Of a stretch of DNA of 12,397 nucleotides, positions 1-5,890 are shown in pieces (position 1 is the stretch's first letter; each line of letters opens with the position of its first letter). Position numbers and translations under genes: made by a program. Under the pieces are notes generated by a model. The model made no database searches and was not told where the DNA came from. It saw only the letters and a list, made by a program, of their open reading frames with translations. Source of the DNA: Microcaldota archaeon (GTDB lineage Archaea; Micrarchaeota; Micrarchaeia; Micrarchaeales; Micrarchaeaceae); contig JAJYZH010000006.1 in assembly GCA_021800135.1 (NCBI GenBank), positions 1 to 12,397 of the forward strand. Direction: 5' to 3'.

Positions 1-406
1 CCGCGGGAAAGAATATGCCTTCGGCTTTGCCCCCCAACATCTTCAGTCTGGTTGCGGGGTACCTCTTTGAAGGAACCTGGCCCGAAGGCCTCACCTTCTG
101 GAGGTATTTGCTGTCCTTCGCTATCAATCCGCGGTCTCTCCAGTCCTTGTATGTGAAGTAGCGCGCCATGAACTTCCTGCTTGAGGCGAACGTGGCCGCA
201 TAGCCGTTGAACGTTACGGTATTTCCTGACTGGTCCTTGCATTCGGCGTTCCTTACATCCAACAGGTAGAGGGCTTCTTCGGGATCAAGCATCAGCTGCC
301 TTCCCTCGCCGATCTGGCCGAATTCCCCGTTCTTCAGACTGTCTATAGTTGACTGATCGTCAGAATAGATCATCTTCCTTTGCCTGTCGAACTTCAGTGA
401 TAACAT
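1..406 (-). CDS. endA: tRNA-splicing endonuclease EndA, N-terminal part (gene runs off the left edge)
   Basis: 135 residues are visible, from an ATG at 406 to the window edge. The enzyme cuts introns out of precursor tRNAs at bulge-helix-bulge motifs. Residues about 42-100 carry the N-terminal-domain signature of this family: EEALYLLD followed by RYFTYKDWRDRG. In ordinary archaeal EndA the second motif is soon followed by the catalytic domain (GFKFG-type start). Here it runs into a short linker and then KMLGGKAEGIFF, which reads like the beginning of another unit. That matches the three-unit (alphaN-alpha-betaC) enzyme described from ARMAN archaea. The catalytic residues lie outside the window. 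The start is supported by AGGTGA five bases upstream, which overlaps the dphB stop, so the two genes look translationally coupled. Family assignment is firm; subunit architecture is inference. Confidence 0.85.
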   Translation of the reverse strand, partial: MLSLKFDRQRKMIYSDDQSTIDSLKNGEFGQIGEGRQLMLDPEEALYLLDVRNAECKDQSGNTVTFNGYAATFASSRKFMARYFTYKDWRDRGLIAKDSKYLQKVRPSGQVPSKRYPATRLKMLGGKAEGIFFPA

Positions 407-411
407 TAAAC

Positions 412-417
412 TCACCT
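412..417 (-). promoter_or_regulatory. Ribosome-binding site of endA containing the dphB stop codon
   Basis: AGGTGA on the minus strand lies five bases before the endA ATG. Its last three bases are the TGA stop of dphB. It matches the archaeal anti-Shine-Dalgarno sequence and implies coupled termination and re-initiation. Confidence 0.7.
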
Positions 418-1173
418 TGGGTACATGCTGTCCATTACCTCCTTCTCCACGTCCGATATCTTCGATGGTATTATTATCAGCGCCGGGCCGGGCCCCAGAT
501 CCTTCTCTTTCGCCTCTTCCAGGCTGCAGTAGAGGCGTTCCGCGTTGCCGTGCGATACGTCTTTCATTACTATAATGCTTGTCCCGCGGCTTATAATTCC
601 TTTGCGGTAGTGGGCCTCTGCGGCTTCGATCTCTTCCAGCGCTGCCCTTATGCTCATAGAGCTCCCTTTTACCTCGGAGTAATCCAGGAGCAAAAGGCTG
701 TGCTGGCCATTGCTTAGGTTCCTATCTATAACTTCGTAGAATGATAGCGGTTTGTATTTCTCGCTCCATTCAGGTATTGTTATTACCTGGCCGAACCTGT
801 AGAAGTCCAGCCCGCTTTCCCCTATCGCCGCGGTTATTATCGATCCGGCGTGCATTACCTCCGTCCTGACCCCGCGCTTCTTTGCCTCTATGAACAGTAT
901 CTTATGGGTTGTAGCTATCAGCGGATCCCCTCCCGTCAGGACCGCGATGTCCCTATCCCTTGCTTTTCCCACGATCTCGGAAGCCTTCTCCTCCAGGTCG
1001 CTCCTCTCCAGCCGCTTTATTTCTTTGCCGGCCTCCTTTTCTATCTCCTCTATGTATTCGTCCCCTATAAAGCTGGTGTAGGACTCGGCGAAGAGCTCTG
1101 CCCTCTTTAGCACTTCTTTGGCCCTGTATGGCATGTCGCCCTTCGCCAGACCCAATCCAATCAGATAAAGCAA
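412..1173 (-). CDS. dphB: Diphthine synthase (diphthamide biosynthesis methyltransferase)
   Basis: The 253-residue product has the family's normal length. It is an S-adenosylmethionine-dependent methyltransferase of the tetrapyrrole-methylase fold that methylates the modified histidine of elongation factor 2 on the way to diphthamide; it acts in the cytoplasm. Visible motifs are the N-terminal MLYLIGLGL strand, the TGGDPLIATTH loop (residues 80-90, SAM-binding region) and HAGSIITAAIGESGLDFYRFG-like sequence around 108-128, all typical of Dph5/DphB. The start codon appears to be TTG: the family begins exactly at this residue and GAGTGAT lies just upstream. It sits 16 bases after radA and six bases before endA, so the three are probably one operon. 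Confidence 0.93.
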   Translation of the reverse strand: MLYLIGLGLAKGDMPYRAKEVLKRAELFAESYTSFIGDEYIEEIEKEAGKEIKRLERSDLEEKASEIVGKARDRDIAVLTGGDPLIATTHKILFIEAKKRGVRTEVMHAGSIITAAIGESGLDFYRFGQVITIPEWSEKYKPLSFYEVIDRNLSNGQHSLLLLDYSEVKGSSMSIRAALEEIEAAEAHYRKGIISRGTSIIVMKDVSHGNAERLYCSLEEAKEKDLGPGPALIIIPSKISDVEKEVMDSMYPR

Positions 1174-1176
1174 CCT

Positions 1177-1183
1177 ATCACTC
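1177..1183 (-). promoter_or_regulatory. Ribosome-binding site supporting the TTG start of dphB
   Basis: GAGTGAT on the minus strand lies three bases before TTG at 1173. With the conserved MLYLIGLG beginning it decides for a TTG start. Confidence 0.55.
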
Positions 1184-1189
1184 GATTCG

Positions 1190-2140
1190 CTACTCGCTGA
1201 TTCCTTGGGGTGTTATCTTTATCACGCATTCCCCTTCAGGCATGCTCGGCGAGTCAACGAGCCTCACTATCCTCTTTTCCTCCTTGCTTTTCCTGAGATA
1301 AAGCATGGTAGTAGCGGCGTGCGCAAGTATATTTCCGCCTATAGGCGTAGTCGGATCGCCGAACAGTATTGCCGGGTTGTCCATGACCTGGTTGGTCACG
1401 TACACGGCCAGGTCGTACTTGTCTGCAAGGCGCTGCAGCCTGTGCAGGTGCATGTTTAGCTTCTGCTGCCTTTCTCCAAGCGCGCCCCTTCCCACATATT
1501 CTGACCTGAACAGCGCCGTAAGCGAATCGACCACTATAAGCTTGACATTCTTCTCCTGTATAAGCTTGTCTGCCCTTTCTAGTGCCAATGTCTGCTCGTC
1601 TGTTGTGGTTGCCCTTATCACAAATATGTTTGAAAGCGCCTTTTGCGGATCCAGCCCTGCCTTCTTTGCTATCTCCTCTATGCGCTCAGGCCTGAATGTG
1701 CTTTCGGTATCTATAAAGAGCACGCTCCCGTCCAGCCCTCCCTTGTTCCTAGGCAGCTGAACATCTACGGAGAGCTGGAAGCCTATCTGCGTCTTTCCGC
1801 TCGCAAATCTTCCGTATGTCTCGGTTATGCCGTTGGTCTCCACCCCGCCTCCGATCAGTTCGTCAAGGTCCTTGGAAGCGGTGGTTATCCTCCCTATCTC
1901 TTTTCTCCTATTAAAGATCTCTTCCCCAGTGGAGAAGTTGAGCGTGACTGACTCCTGCGCCACCCTTATGGCCTCCTTCGCCTTCTCCGGGCTTATGCCC
2001 GCCGTCTCCGCGAGTTCGAATGGGGCGGTAGTGGCCACTTTGTCCAATGAGTCTATACCGGCAGCCCTTAGCTTTTCCGCTGTCGTTTCTCCTATGCCCG
2101 GCAGGTCCTCCAACTCCCTTACGACCTTGTCCTTAGCCAT
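1190..2140 (-). CDS. radA: DNA repair and recombination protein RadA
   Basis: The 316-residue product is the archaeal RecA/Rad51 strand-exchange ATPase, which forms filaments on single-stranded DNA during homologous recombination. A helix-hairpin-helix DNA-binding domain is at residues about 10-60 (LPGIGETTAEKL). The polymerisation motif is FSTG at 69-72, an F-x-x-G variant of the usual F-x-x-A. Walker A is GRFASGKT at 110-117, slightly different from the common GEFGSGKT. Walker B is LIVVD at 201-205, and the DNA-binding loop region around 250-280 is intact. No intein interrupts the ATPase motifs. It is the first gene of the radA-dphB-endA operon. No clear ribosome site precedes the ATG; TATA-like boxes lie about 22 and 60 bases upstream, so a leaderless or short-leader mRNA is possible. 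Confidence 0.97.
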   Translation of the reverse strand: MAKDKVVRELEDLPGIGETTAEKLRAAGIDSLDKVATTAPFELAETAGISPEKAKEAIRVAQESVTLNFSTGEEIFNRRKEIGRITTASKDLDELIGGGVETNGITETYGRFASGKTQIGFQLSVDVQLPRNKGGLDGSVLFIDTESTFRPERIEEIAKKAGLDPQKALSNIFVIRATTTDEQTLALERADKLIQEKNVKLIVVDSLTALFRSEYVGRGALGERQQKLNMHLHRLQRLADKYDLAVYVTNQVMDNPAILFGDPTTPIGGNILAHAATTMLYLRKSKEEKRIVRLVDSPSMPEGECVIKITPQGISE

Positions 2141-2196
2141 AAAAACACAACACGCAGCTTTTTATTTCTGTCTTTTTTAATATTGTGTAGAATAAG

Positions 2197-2205
2197 TATT
2201 TAAAG
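2197..2205. promoter_or_regulatory. TATA-like box, near-symmetric
   Basis: TATTTAAAG reads CTTTAAATA on the other strand and can serve either direction. Leftward it would start radA mRNA near 2175. Rightward it would start a transcript near 2227, just before the hairpin block. Confidence 0.4.
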
Positions 2206-2226
2206 TGTCTTATGGAAATCTTAAGA

Positions 2227-2350
2227 GGCAACTTTCAGCAAACATGCTGAGGTGAAAAATAAGTGCCAGCGTGAGAATCACGCTGGCAAGGCGACCAGTT
2301 CTTTACGACCCTCCTACTTAGAGAATTCGTAATATCCTAAGCGTTGAGAA
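2227..2350. ncRNA. Possible structured small RNA (strand uncertain)
   Basis: Two perfect hairpins stand close together: TCAGCA with TGCTGA around a four-base loop (2235-2250) and a ten-base-pair stem with a GAA loop (2265-2287). A TATA-like box upstream at 2197-2205 would start a rightward RNA near 2227. On the opposite strand, a TATA-like box at 2352-2361 would start an RNA near 2330, ending in the 10-bp hairpin followed by a T-rich stretch (TTATTTTT). I could not match it to SRP RNA, RNase P RNA or a C/D-box guide: no SRP helix-8 motif and no paired C and D boxes. It may instead be a leader or terminator structure. Confidence 0.35.
2265..2287. repeat. Perfect 10-bp inverted repeat with 3-base loop
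   Basis: GCCAGCGTGA, loop GAA, TCACGCTGGC. This is a strong GC-rich hairpin in an otherwise A/T-rich spacer. Read leftward it is followed by ACTTATTTTTC, so it could work as a terminator on the minus strand. Confidence 0.75.
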
Positions 2351-2351
2351 A

Positions 2352-2360
2352 CTTTAAAAA
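2352..2360 (+). promoter_or_regulatory. TATA-like box for the DUF92 gene
   Basis: CTTTAAAAA lies so that transcription would start near 2381, about 20 bases before the ATG at 2401. This argues against the upstream TTG at 2371 as start codon, because it would lie before the transcript begins. Confidence 0.5.
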
Positions 2361-2400
2361 GCTATTGTAATTGGTGTTTTATCGGAAGTATTCCACAAAA

Positions 2401-3105
2401 ATGGATTGTATGAACGTGCTTACGCTTGATTGGAAGGGCGCGCTACTAGGCCTTGGGATGGCGGTGGCGCTCATTATCCTGGGCTATGGGATATTCGGAT
2501 GGTTCTTCGTGCTTACCCTGCTTTACTTCCTGATACTGTCTGCAATAGTTACATACGTAGGAAGGGAGTTCAAGATAGGGGTGCACCTCTACCAGAAGAG
2601 CAGGGGGGTCAAGAATGTACTTGCAAACGGGCTTCCGGCGCTTGCGTTCGCTTTCCTGTTCTTCGTTTCTATGCTTCATGGAAACGATCTTTTAGCGAAA
2701 TTGGGGGTGATAGGGTTCGTATCAAGCGTTGCCGCGGTGATGGCGGATAAGTTCGGCAGTGAACTGGGCGTGCTGGACGGGATACCGATATCTATAGTAA
2801 GCTTCAGGCAGGTAAAGAAGGGGATATCGGGGGGCGTAACCCTGCTTGGTCTGGCGGCAAGCCTGGCAGGTGCGATGCTGATCTCGTTAGCGTTCATACC
2901 GCTGCCGCTCATAAACAACGGATTTGGCATGAAACCCGAGATTGCGGCCGTTATTGTCATAGTGGCAGGATTCGCGGGATCGATAATCGATTCAGTGCTC
3001 GGGCATTATGAGGAGAAAGGCATAGGGACCAAGTACACGACAAACTTCATATGCGGCATAAGTGGGGGGATAATAGCGGCGTTGCTGTACCTGCTCGTAG
3101 TGTAG
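2401..3105 (+). CDS. DUF92 family integral membrane protein (TMEM19/VTE6-like)
   Basis: The 234-residue product is hydrophobic with about six membrane segments (roughly 12-33, 35-55, 76-92, 100-116, 145-168, 180-200 and 212-234, some borderline). Conserved family blocks are visible: SRGVKNVLANG (67-77), ADKFGSELG (115-123), SFRQVKKGISGGVTLLG (134-150) and GSIIDSVLGHYEE (193-205). Plant VTE6 of this family phosphorylates phytyl phosphate, so a role in polyprenyl phosphate metabolism or recycling for archaeal lipids is plausible but only inferred. The frame extends to a TTG at 2371, but the promoter position favours ATG 2401; ATG 2410 is also possible. It is divergent from radA and has no obvious operon partner. 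Family assignment is good; substrate is unknown. Confidence 0.85.
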   Translation: MDCMNVLTLDWKGALLGLGMAVALIILGYGIFGWFFVLTLLYFLILSAIVTYVGREFKIGVHLYQKSRGVKNVLANGLPALAFAFLFFVSMLHGNDLLAKLGVIGFVSSVAAVMADKFGSELGVLDGIPISIVSFRQVKKGISGGVTLLGLAASLAGAMLISLAFIPLPLINNGFGMKPEIAAVIVIVAGFAGSIIDSVLGHYEEKGIGTKYTTNFICGISGGIIAALLYLLVV

Positions 3106-3134
3106 AGTCGGGCTTGGACAGTATAATCCGTTTA

Positions 3135-3208
3135 TGCGGGCACCGGGATTTGAACCCGGATTATAGCCTTGGGAAGGCCATGTCCTAACCAGGTTAGACT
3201 ACACCCGC
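3135..3208 (-). tRNA. tRNA-Gly (anticodon CCC)
   Basis: The minus strand folds into a full cloverleaf: acceptor GCGGGTG with TGCCCGC, D stem GTCT/GGAC, anticodon stem TGGCC/GGCTA around loop TTCCCAA, and T arm CCGGG-TTCAAAT-CCCGG. The anticodon is CCC. The discriminator base is A at 3135 and no CCA is encoded. There is no intron. It lies 49 bases downstream of the PAC2 gene on the same strand with no strong promoter seen, so it may be co-transcribed. Confidence 0.93.
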
Positions 3209-3257
3209 AATCTATTTGCCCGAAACGTCCGCGCTTCATGCGGTCAAATGCTCATGC

Positions 3258-4025
3258 TCACCTTATGTATGAGGGGCTGCCAGAGGGCTGGATCCCCTCC
3301 GTTCCCTCGCCGACCTTGATCTTTTCCTCGAATTCCTTCAGCGCCTTGGCAGTTTTATCTATAAGTGCGTCTAGGTGCGAAGTGTCCACGTCTAGGTTAA
3401 GGTTATCTGCAAGCACCTTTGTGACGGATTTCGCGGCAGCGGCATCTACATTTAGGAGCGAGGATTCGCCCATCAGGCACATGCCGTCTATCTTCTCTGC
3501 CTTGGCGAACGCTATGATCAGGCCCGCCGAGCCTATTATTGAACCGCGCGTCTGGCCGAAGATTATGCCTCTTTCCTTGAACTTTTCCACTACCTTAAGG
3601 CTCGTTGCGCTGCCGAACACCTTGGGGTTCTGCACAGGAGCGCCTGAATTATAGCCGCCAAGGGTATAGATGAACGTCCCGCCGAGCGACTTGAATAGTT
3701 CGAGTATCTTCGTGTTTACCTCGTACTGGCCTTCGGATGTGGTAGCCTGCACGTCCCCAGTAAGCAATATGATGTCGCTCTCCGGCCTCTTGCGTTTTAT
3801 CAGATAAAATCTGTTATTGGCTATGCGCACGGTGCCCTTCTTTGTCATTATGACCTCATATGGAAAACGGTCCGAGTACAGGGTGGCAAACTTCTCTGCC
3901 TTGTGTTCTTTTATAAGATGTAGCGCTACAAGCCTGCCGACGTAACCTATGCCTGGCAGCCCTACCACAAGTACAGGTTTGTACGGCTTTACCTCTTTGT
4001 GTTTTACTATGATAGTACCCTTCAT
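3258..4025 (-). CDS. PAC2-family protein (proteasome assembly chaperone-like)
   Basis: The 255-residue product belongs to the archaeal PAC2 family related to the eukaryotic proteasome assembly chaperone 2. The signature GLPGIGYVG is at residues 22-30, followed by a helix with LVALHLI, then DIILLTGDVQATTSEGQYEV near 84-103 and the glycine-rich TLGGYNSG at 121-128. Archaeal relatives PbaA and PbaB bind proteasome subunits or the C-termini of other proteins, but the exact role of this branch is uncertain. It starts 11 bases after the aIF2-alpha stop and ends the GINS-L44e-aIF2-alpha-PAC2 operon. In many archaea this gene follows aIF2-alpha and nop10; nop10 is absent here. The C-terminal tail is glycine/serine-rich. 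Confidence 0.85.
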   Translation of the reverse strand: MKGTIIVKHKEVKPYKPVLVVGLPGIGYVGRLVALHLIKEHKAEKFATLYSDRFPYEVIMTKKGTVRIANNRFYLIKRKRPESDIILLTGDVQATTSEGQYEVNTKILELFKSLGGTFIYTLGGYNSGAPVQNPKVFGSATSLKVVEKFKERGIIFGQTRGSIIGSAGLIIAFAKAEKIDGMCLMGESSLLNVDAAAAKSVTKVLADNLNLDVDTSHLDALIDKTAKALKEFEEKIKVGEGTEGIQPSGSPSYIR

Positions 4026-4036
4026 TTTACCACTGG

Positions 4037-4837
4037 TTATGAGAGGTAAGATTCCAGTATGCCCTCCCTTTCCTTCTTAAGCTTCTCTTTCTCGATTGAA
4101 AATATAAACTTGTGTTTGTTTTTCTGGACCTGCGCGGTCGCCATTACTACCTTGCCTTCTGCTTCGGGATAGCTTTTGCCTTCGGATGTGACCTTGTACT
4201 TTGGCGCGCTTAGGTAGATTATCTTTATGCCTGCCTTCTCCATCTCCGAAAGCATGTGCCTGGTCTCTGTTGCCCCTGCCATAGTGTCTGTGTTAAGCAG
4301 AGTCATTATGTAGGATACCTTGAATGTCCTGTTGCTTTTCATGTTTTCGAGTGCGGCAAGCAGCGCGTCTTTCAATTTTTTCTGCATCTCAAATTTTTCG
4401 AACTCCTGAGATCCGCTTATAGCGTTCTTTGTAAATTCGGTAAATGTTCCGAACTTTTCCAGTACGGATTTTGACACATCCTCGGGCTTTTCGACTTTGG
4501 AGTGCTTTGCAGTCTGCATGAAAAGTGCGCTCAGCCTTTTCTCGAGCTTGAAGGTGCTTATCTTATCCTTCTCCTCCTTTGGCGTTACCTGTTTTATTGA
4601 GGCATCTATCGTGCCGCGCTCCCTGTCGAAATAGATGATCTTGCAGACAACGTTCTGCCCTACGTGCAGATGCTCCCGTATGTTCTTTATCCATCCGAAC
4701 GATACTTCCCTCAACGGTATAAATACTTCCAGATTGTATTCCGATAGCCTGCAATAAGCCCCGAATTGCATTACTTTTGTTATTTGGCCGAGTACTATTT
4801 CGCGCAGTTGGGGCAGTCTTTCCATGTTGGCGGCCAT
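4037..4837 (-). CDS. eif2a: Translation initiation factor aIF2, alpha subunit
   Basis: The 266-residue product matches the usual length of archaeal aIF2-alpha, the subunit that with aIF2-gamma brings initiator Met-tRNA to the small ribosomal subunit. An N-terminal S1/OB domain covers residues about 11-85 (GQITKVMQFGAYCRLSEYN, then FIPLREVSFGWIKNIRE and GTIDASIKQV). A helical middle domain follows at about 90-175, and the C-terminal alpha-beta domain that contacts the gamma subunit ends the protein. ATG 4837 is chosen over ATG 4825 because GTGAT (4844-4848), overlapping the L44e stop, is spaced six bases away. The initiator tRNA it serves is encoded about 1 kb upstream at 5760-5834. Confidence 0.95.
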   Translation of the reverse strand: MAANMERLPQLREIVLGQITKVMQFGAYCRLSEYNLEVFIPLREVSFGWIKNIREHLHVGQNVVCKIIYFDRERGTIDASIKQVTPKEEKDKISTFKLEKRLSALFMQTAKHSKVEKPEDVSKSVLEKFGTFTEFTKNAISGSQEFEKFEMQKKLKDALLAALENMKSNRTFKVSYIMTLLNTDTMAGATETRHMLSEMEKAGIKIIYLSAPKYKVTSEGKSYPEAEGKVVMATAQVQKNKHKFIFSIEKEKLKKEREGILESYLS

Positions 4838-4843
4838 TTATAG

Positions 4844-4848
4844 ATCAC
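4844..4848 (-). promoter_or_regulatory. Ribosome-binding site of aIF2-alpha containing the L44e stop codon
   Basis: GTGAT on the minus strand contains the TGA stop of L44e and lies six bases before the aIF2-alpha ATG. It suggests translational coupling of the two genes. Confidence 0.6.
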
Positions 4849-5129
4849 TTGGCTTTTATCTCAAGCTTCTTTTTTGTCCTCCCTCCATATATGCGCTCCA
4901 CGCTGTATCCGCATTCCTTGCATTGCAGTATTGCCTTCTGCCTTTTGCCGGCTTTTATCGCGCTAGCGGCGCCCTTTACCTTTCCTACATATCCGCGCCT
5001 CTTCCTTTCTGCTCTCCTCTTCCCTATATTCAGCGTAGTTTCTGGTTTTTTGGAGTAGAGCTTGACTGAATGCAGGGTGTGCTTGTTGCACTTGGGGCAG
5101 TATGCTGTTACCTCGTTTATCATTTTCAT
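4845..5129 (-). CDS. rpl44e: Ribosomal protein eL42 (L44e), large subunit
   Basis: The 94-residue basic protein is the archaeal/eukaryotic L44e (eL42) that binds near the tRNA E site. It carries a four-cysteine zinc-binding set: C11 and C14 (CPKC) and C70 and C73 (CKEC). The K/R-rich middle (residues 28-66) and the KKKLEIK end are typical. ATG 5129 follows GAGTGAT by three bases; a second ATG at 5123 (the MKM pattern) is equally compatible. It sits between GINS and aIF2-alpha. The usual next gene in archaea, S27e, is missing between L44e and aIF2-alpha, which are separated by only seven bases. Confidence 0.95.
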   Translation of the reverse strand: MKMINEVTAYCPKCNKHTLHSVKLYSKKPETTLNIGKRRAERKRRGYVGKVKGAASAIKAGKRQKAILQCKECGYSVERIYGGRTKKKLEIKAK

Positions 5130-5132
5130 ATT

Positions 5133-5139
5133 ATCACTC
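5133..5139 (-). promoter_or_regulatory. Ribosome-binding site of L44e containing the GINS stop codon
   Basis: GAGTGAT on the minus strand contains the TGA stop of the GINS gene and lies three bases before the L44e ATG, nine before the second ATG. Confidence 0.55.
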
Positions 5140-5634
5140 TTGGCCGTCTATGCAAATCTCCGTGGACTTCAGAAAGGATATATCTTCCATGTTGTCCGTG
5201 TTTACCTTGTCTCCTGCCTTGTATGGGCCGATCTTCTTCCCTGACGGAAGGATTATTTCCGGTATATCCTTATTTACACGAAGGCTGGTTATTTTCTGCT
5301 CGGTGGAAGATTTGTAACCGTCTAGTGTGGTTTTGTTGCAGTCTTCCGATACAAGTTCATAGAACTTCTGCTCTGCAGGAGGCATCGGTTGCGGTAGAGA
5401 CTTATTATGTGCGATATATATTAGTATCTTTTGCTTCCGCTTTTCGAAAAGGCCTTCGAGCAGTTTTATTGCGTTCTGCTTTGTTTCGGACGTTTCTTCG
5501 TTTTCTCCCTTTCCGAGCTTTTCAATGTATTTTTCTATATCGTCGTAAAAGGTTTTTGGGATTGTCTGTATCTCGTTCGTTTTCTTTTCTTTGTAAACGG
5601 CCTGCCAAAGACTTTCGTAAGACAGATCTTCCAT
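5134..5634 (-). CDS. GINS complex subunit, Gins51 (Gins15)-like, DNA replication
   Basis: The product is 166 residues from ATG 5634. It resembles archaeal Gins51, a part of the GINS complex that activates the MCM replicative helicase. It begins MEDLSYESLWQAVYKEK with an early LPxxFY-like element (IPKTFYDDIEKYI), followed by a helical A domain. The C-terminal small beta domain reads SLRVNKDIPEIILPSGKKIG then PYKAGDKV, close to the Gins51 B-domain pattern. The A-then-B order marks the 51/15 type rather than 23. The frame opens upstream to GTG 5655 and ATG 5649, but the TATA box at 5672-5682 puts the mRNA start near 5652. ATG 5634 has GGGGTG upstream and is the conserved start; a leaderless start at 5649 is possible. 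It heads the operon. Confidence 0.85.
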   Translation of the reverse strand: MEDLSYESLWQAVYKEKKTNEIQTIPKTFYDDIEKYIEKLGKGENEETSETKQNAIKLLEGLFEKRKQKILIYIAHNKSLPQPMPPAEQKFYELVSEDCNKTTLDGYKSSTEQKITSLRVNKDIPEIILPSGKKIGPYKAGDKVNTDNMEDISFLKSTEICIDGQE

Positions 5635-5671
5635 ACCTGCACCCCACATTGCCACTAATCCTTCTCCCTTA

Positions 5672-5682
5672 CTTTATATATA
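5672..5682 (-). promoter_or_regulatory. TATA box of the GINS-L44e-aIF2-alpha-PAC2 operon
   Basis: TATATATAAAG on the minus strand is the best archaeal TATA box in this part. The expected start of transcription is near 5652, giving a short leader before ATG 5634. Confidence 0.65.
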
Positions 5683-5694
5683 TCATCATCTAAT

Positions 5695-5734
5695 TTGAAA
5701 ATAATATAATAAAAGGTTGTTTATTTGTATAAAC
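5695..5734 (-). terminator. Probable terminator of initiator tRNA transcript
   Basis: Downstream of the tRNA on the minus strand there is a perfect hairpin, GTTTAT with ATAAAC around a four-base loop (5719-5734), followed by CCTTTTATTATATTATTTTC. Hairpin plus T-rich tail fits termination. It also isolates the GINS promoter. Confidence 0.5.
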
Positions 5735-5759
5735 GAATAACGGAACTTAGGGGTCGGAA

Positions 5760-5834
5760 TAGCGAGGAATGGATTTGAACCATTGATCTCCGGGTTATGA
5801 GCCCGGCGGGCACTCCAGACTACCCTACCTCGCT
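5760..5834 (-). tRNA. Initiator tRNA-Met (anticodon CAT)
   Basis: The minus strand folds as acceptor AGCGAGG with CCTCGCT, D arm GGGT...GCCC, anticodon stem CCGGG/CCCGG around loop CTCATAA, and T arm AATGG-TTCAAAT-CCATT. The first pair is A1-U72 and three consecutive G-C pairs close the anticodon stem; both are hallmarks of archaeal and eukaryotic initiator tRNA, not elongator. The discriminator is A and no CCA is encoded. A TATA box lies upstream at 5873-5880. Confidence 0.95.
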
Positions 5835-5872
5835 ATTATCTGCAGAAGACGATTAGATAATATTACCTAAAC

Positions 5873-5880
5873 CTATAAAA
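5873..5880 (-). promoter_or_regulatory. TATA box for initiator tRNA-Met
   Basis: TTTTATAG on the minus strand would start transcription near 5850, about 15 bases before the mature tRNA. It lies just past the TFE stop codon. Confidence 0.5.
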
Positions 5881-5890
5881 ATCAATCAGA

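Larger units (their letters stand above)
2141..2400. other. Divergent intergenic region between radA and the DUF92 gene
   Basis: These 260 bases hold promoter elements for both flanking genes and a block of strong inverted repeats (2235-2250 and 2265-2287), plus a weaker CTTAG/CTAAG pair around 2317-2340. No convincing short reading frame was seen. The hairpin content is more than two promoters need. Confidence 0.6.

Noticed and set aside
349..717. Plus-strand open frame of 122 codons
   Set aside because: It lies opposite the end of dphB and the start of endA, both supported by clear protein families; the peptide is cysteine- and tyrosine-rich without domain character.
1790..1820. Possible intein in radA near Walker A
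   Set aside because: The coding sequence runs through Walker A and Walker B without insertion, and total length is normal.
2371..2400. TTG 2371 as start of the DUF92 gene
   Set aside because: It would lie before the transcription start expected from the TATA box at 2352-2360, and the ten added residues are not hydrophobic or conserved.
5680..5692. C box (ATGATGA) of a C/D guide RNA on the minus strand
   Set aside because: No CTGA D box follows at a suitable distance; the sequence is just upstream of the GINS TATA box.
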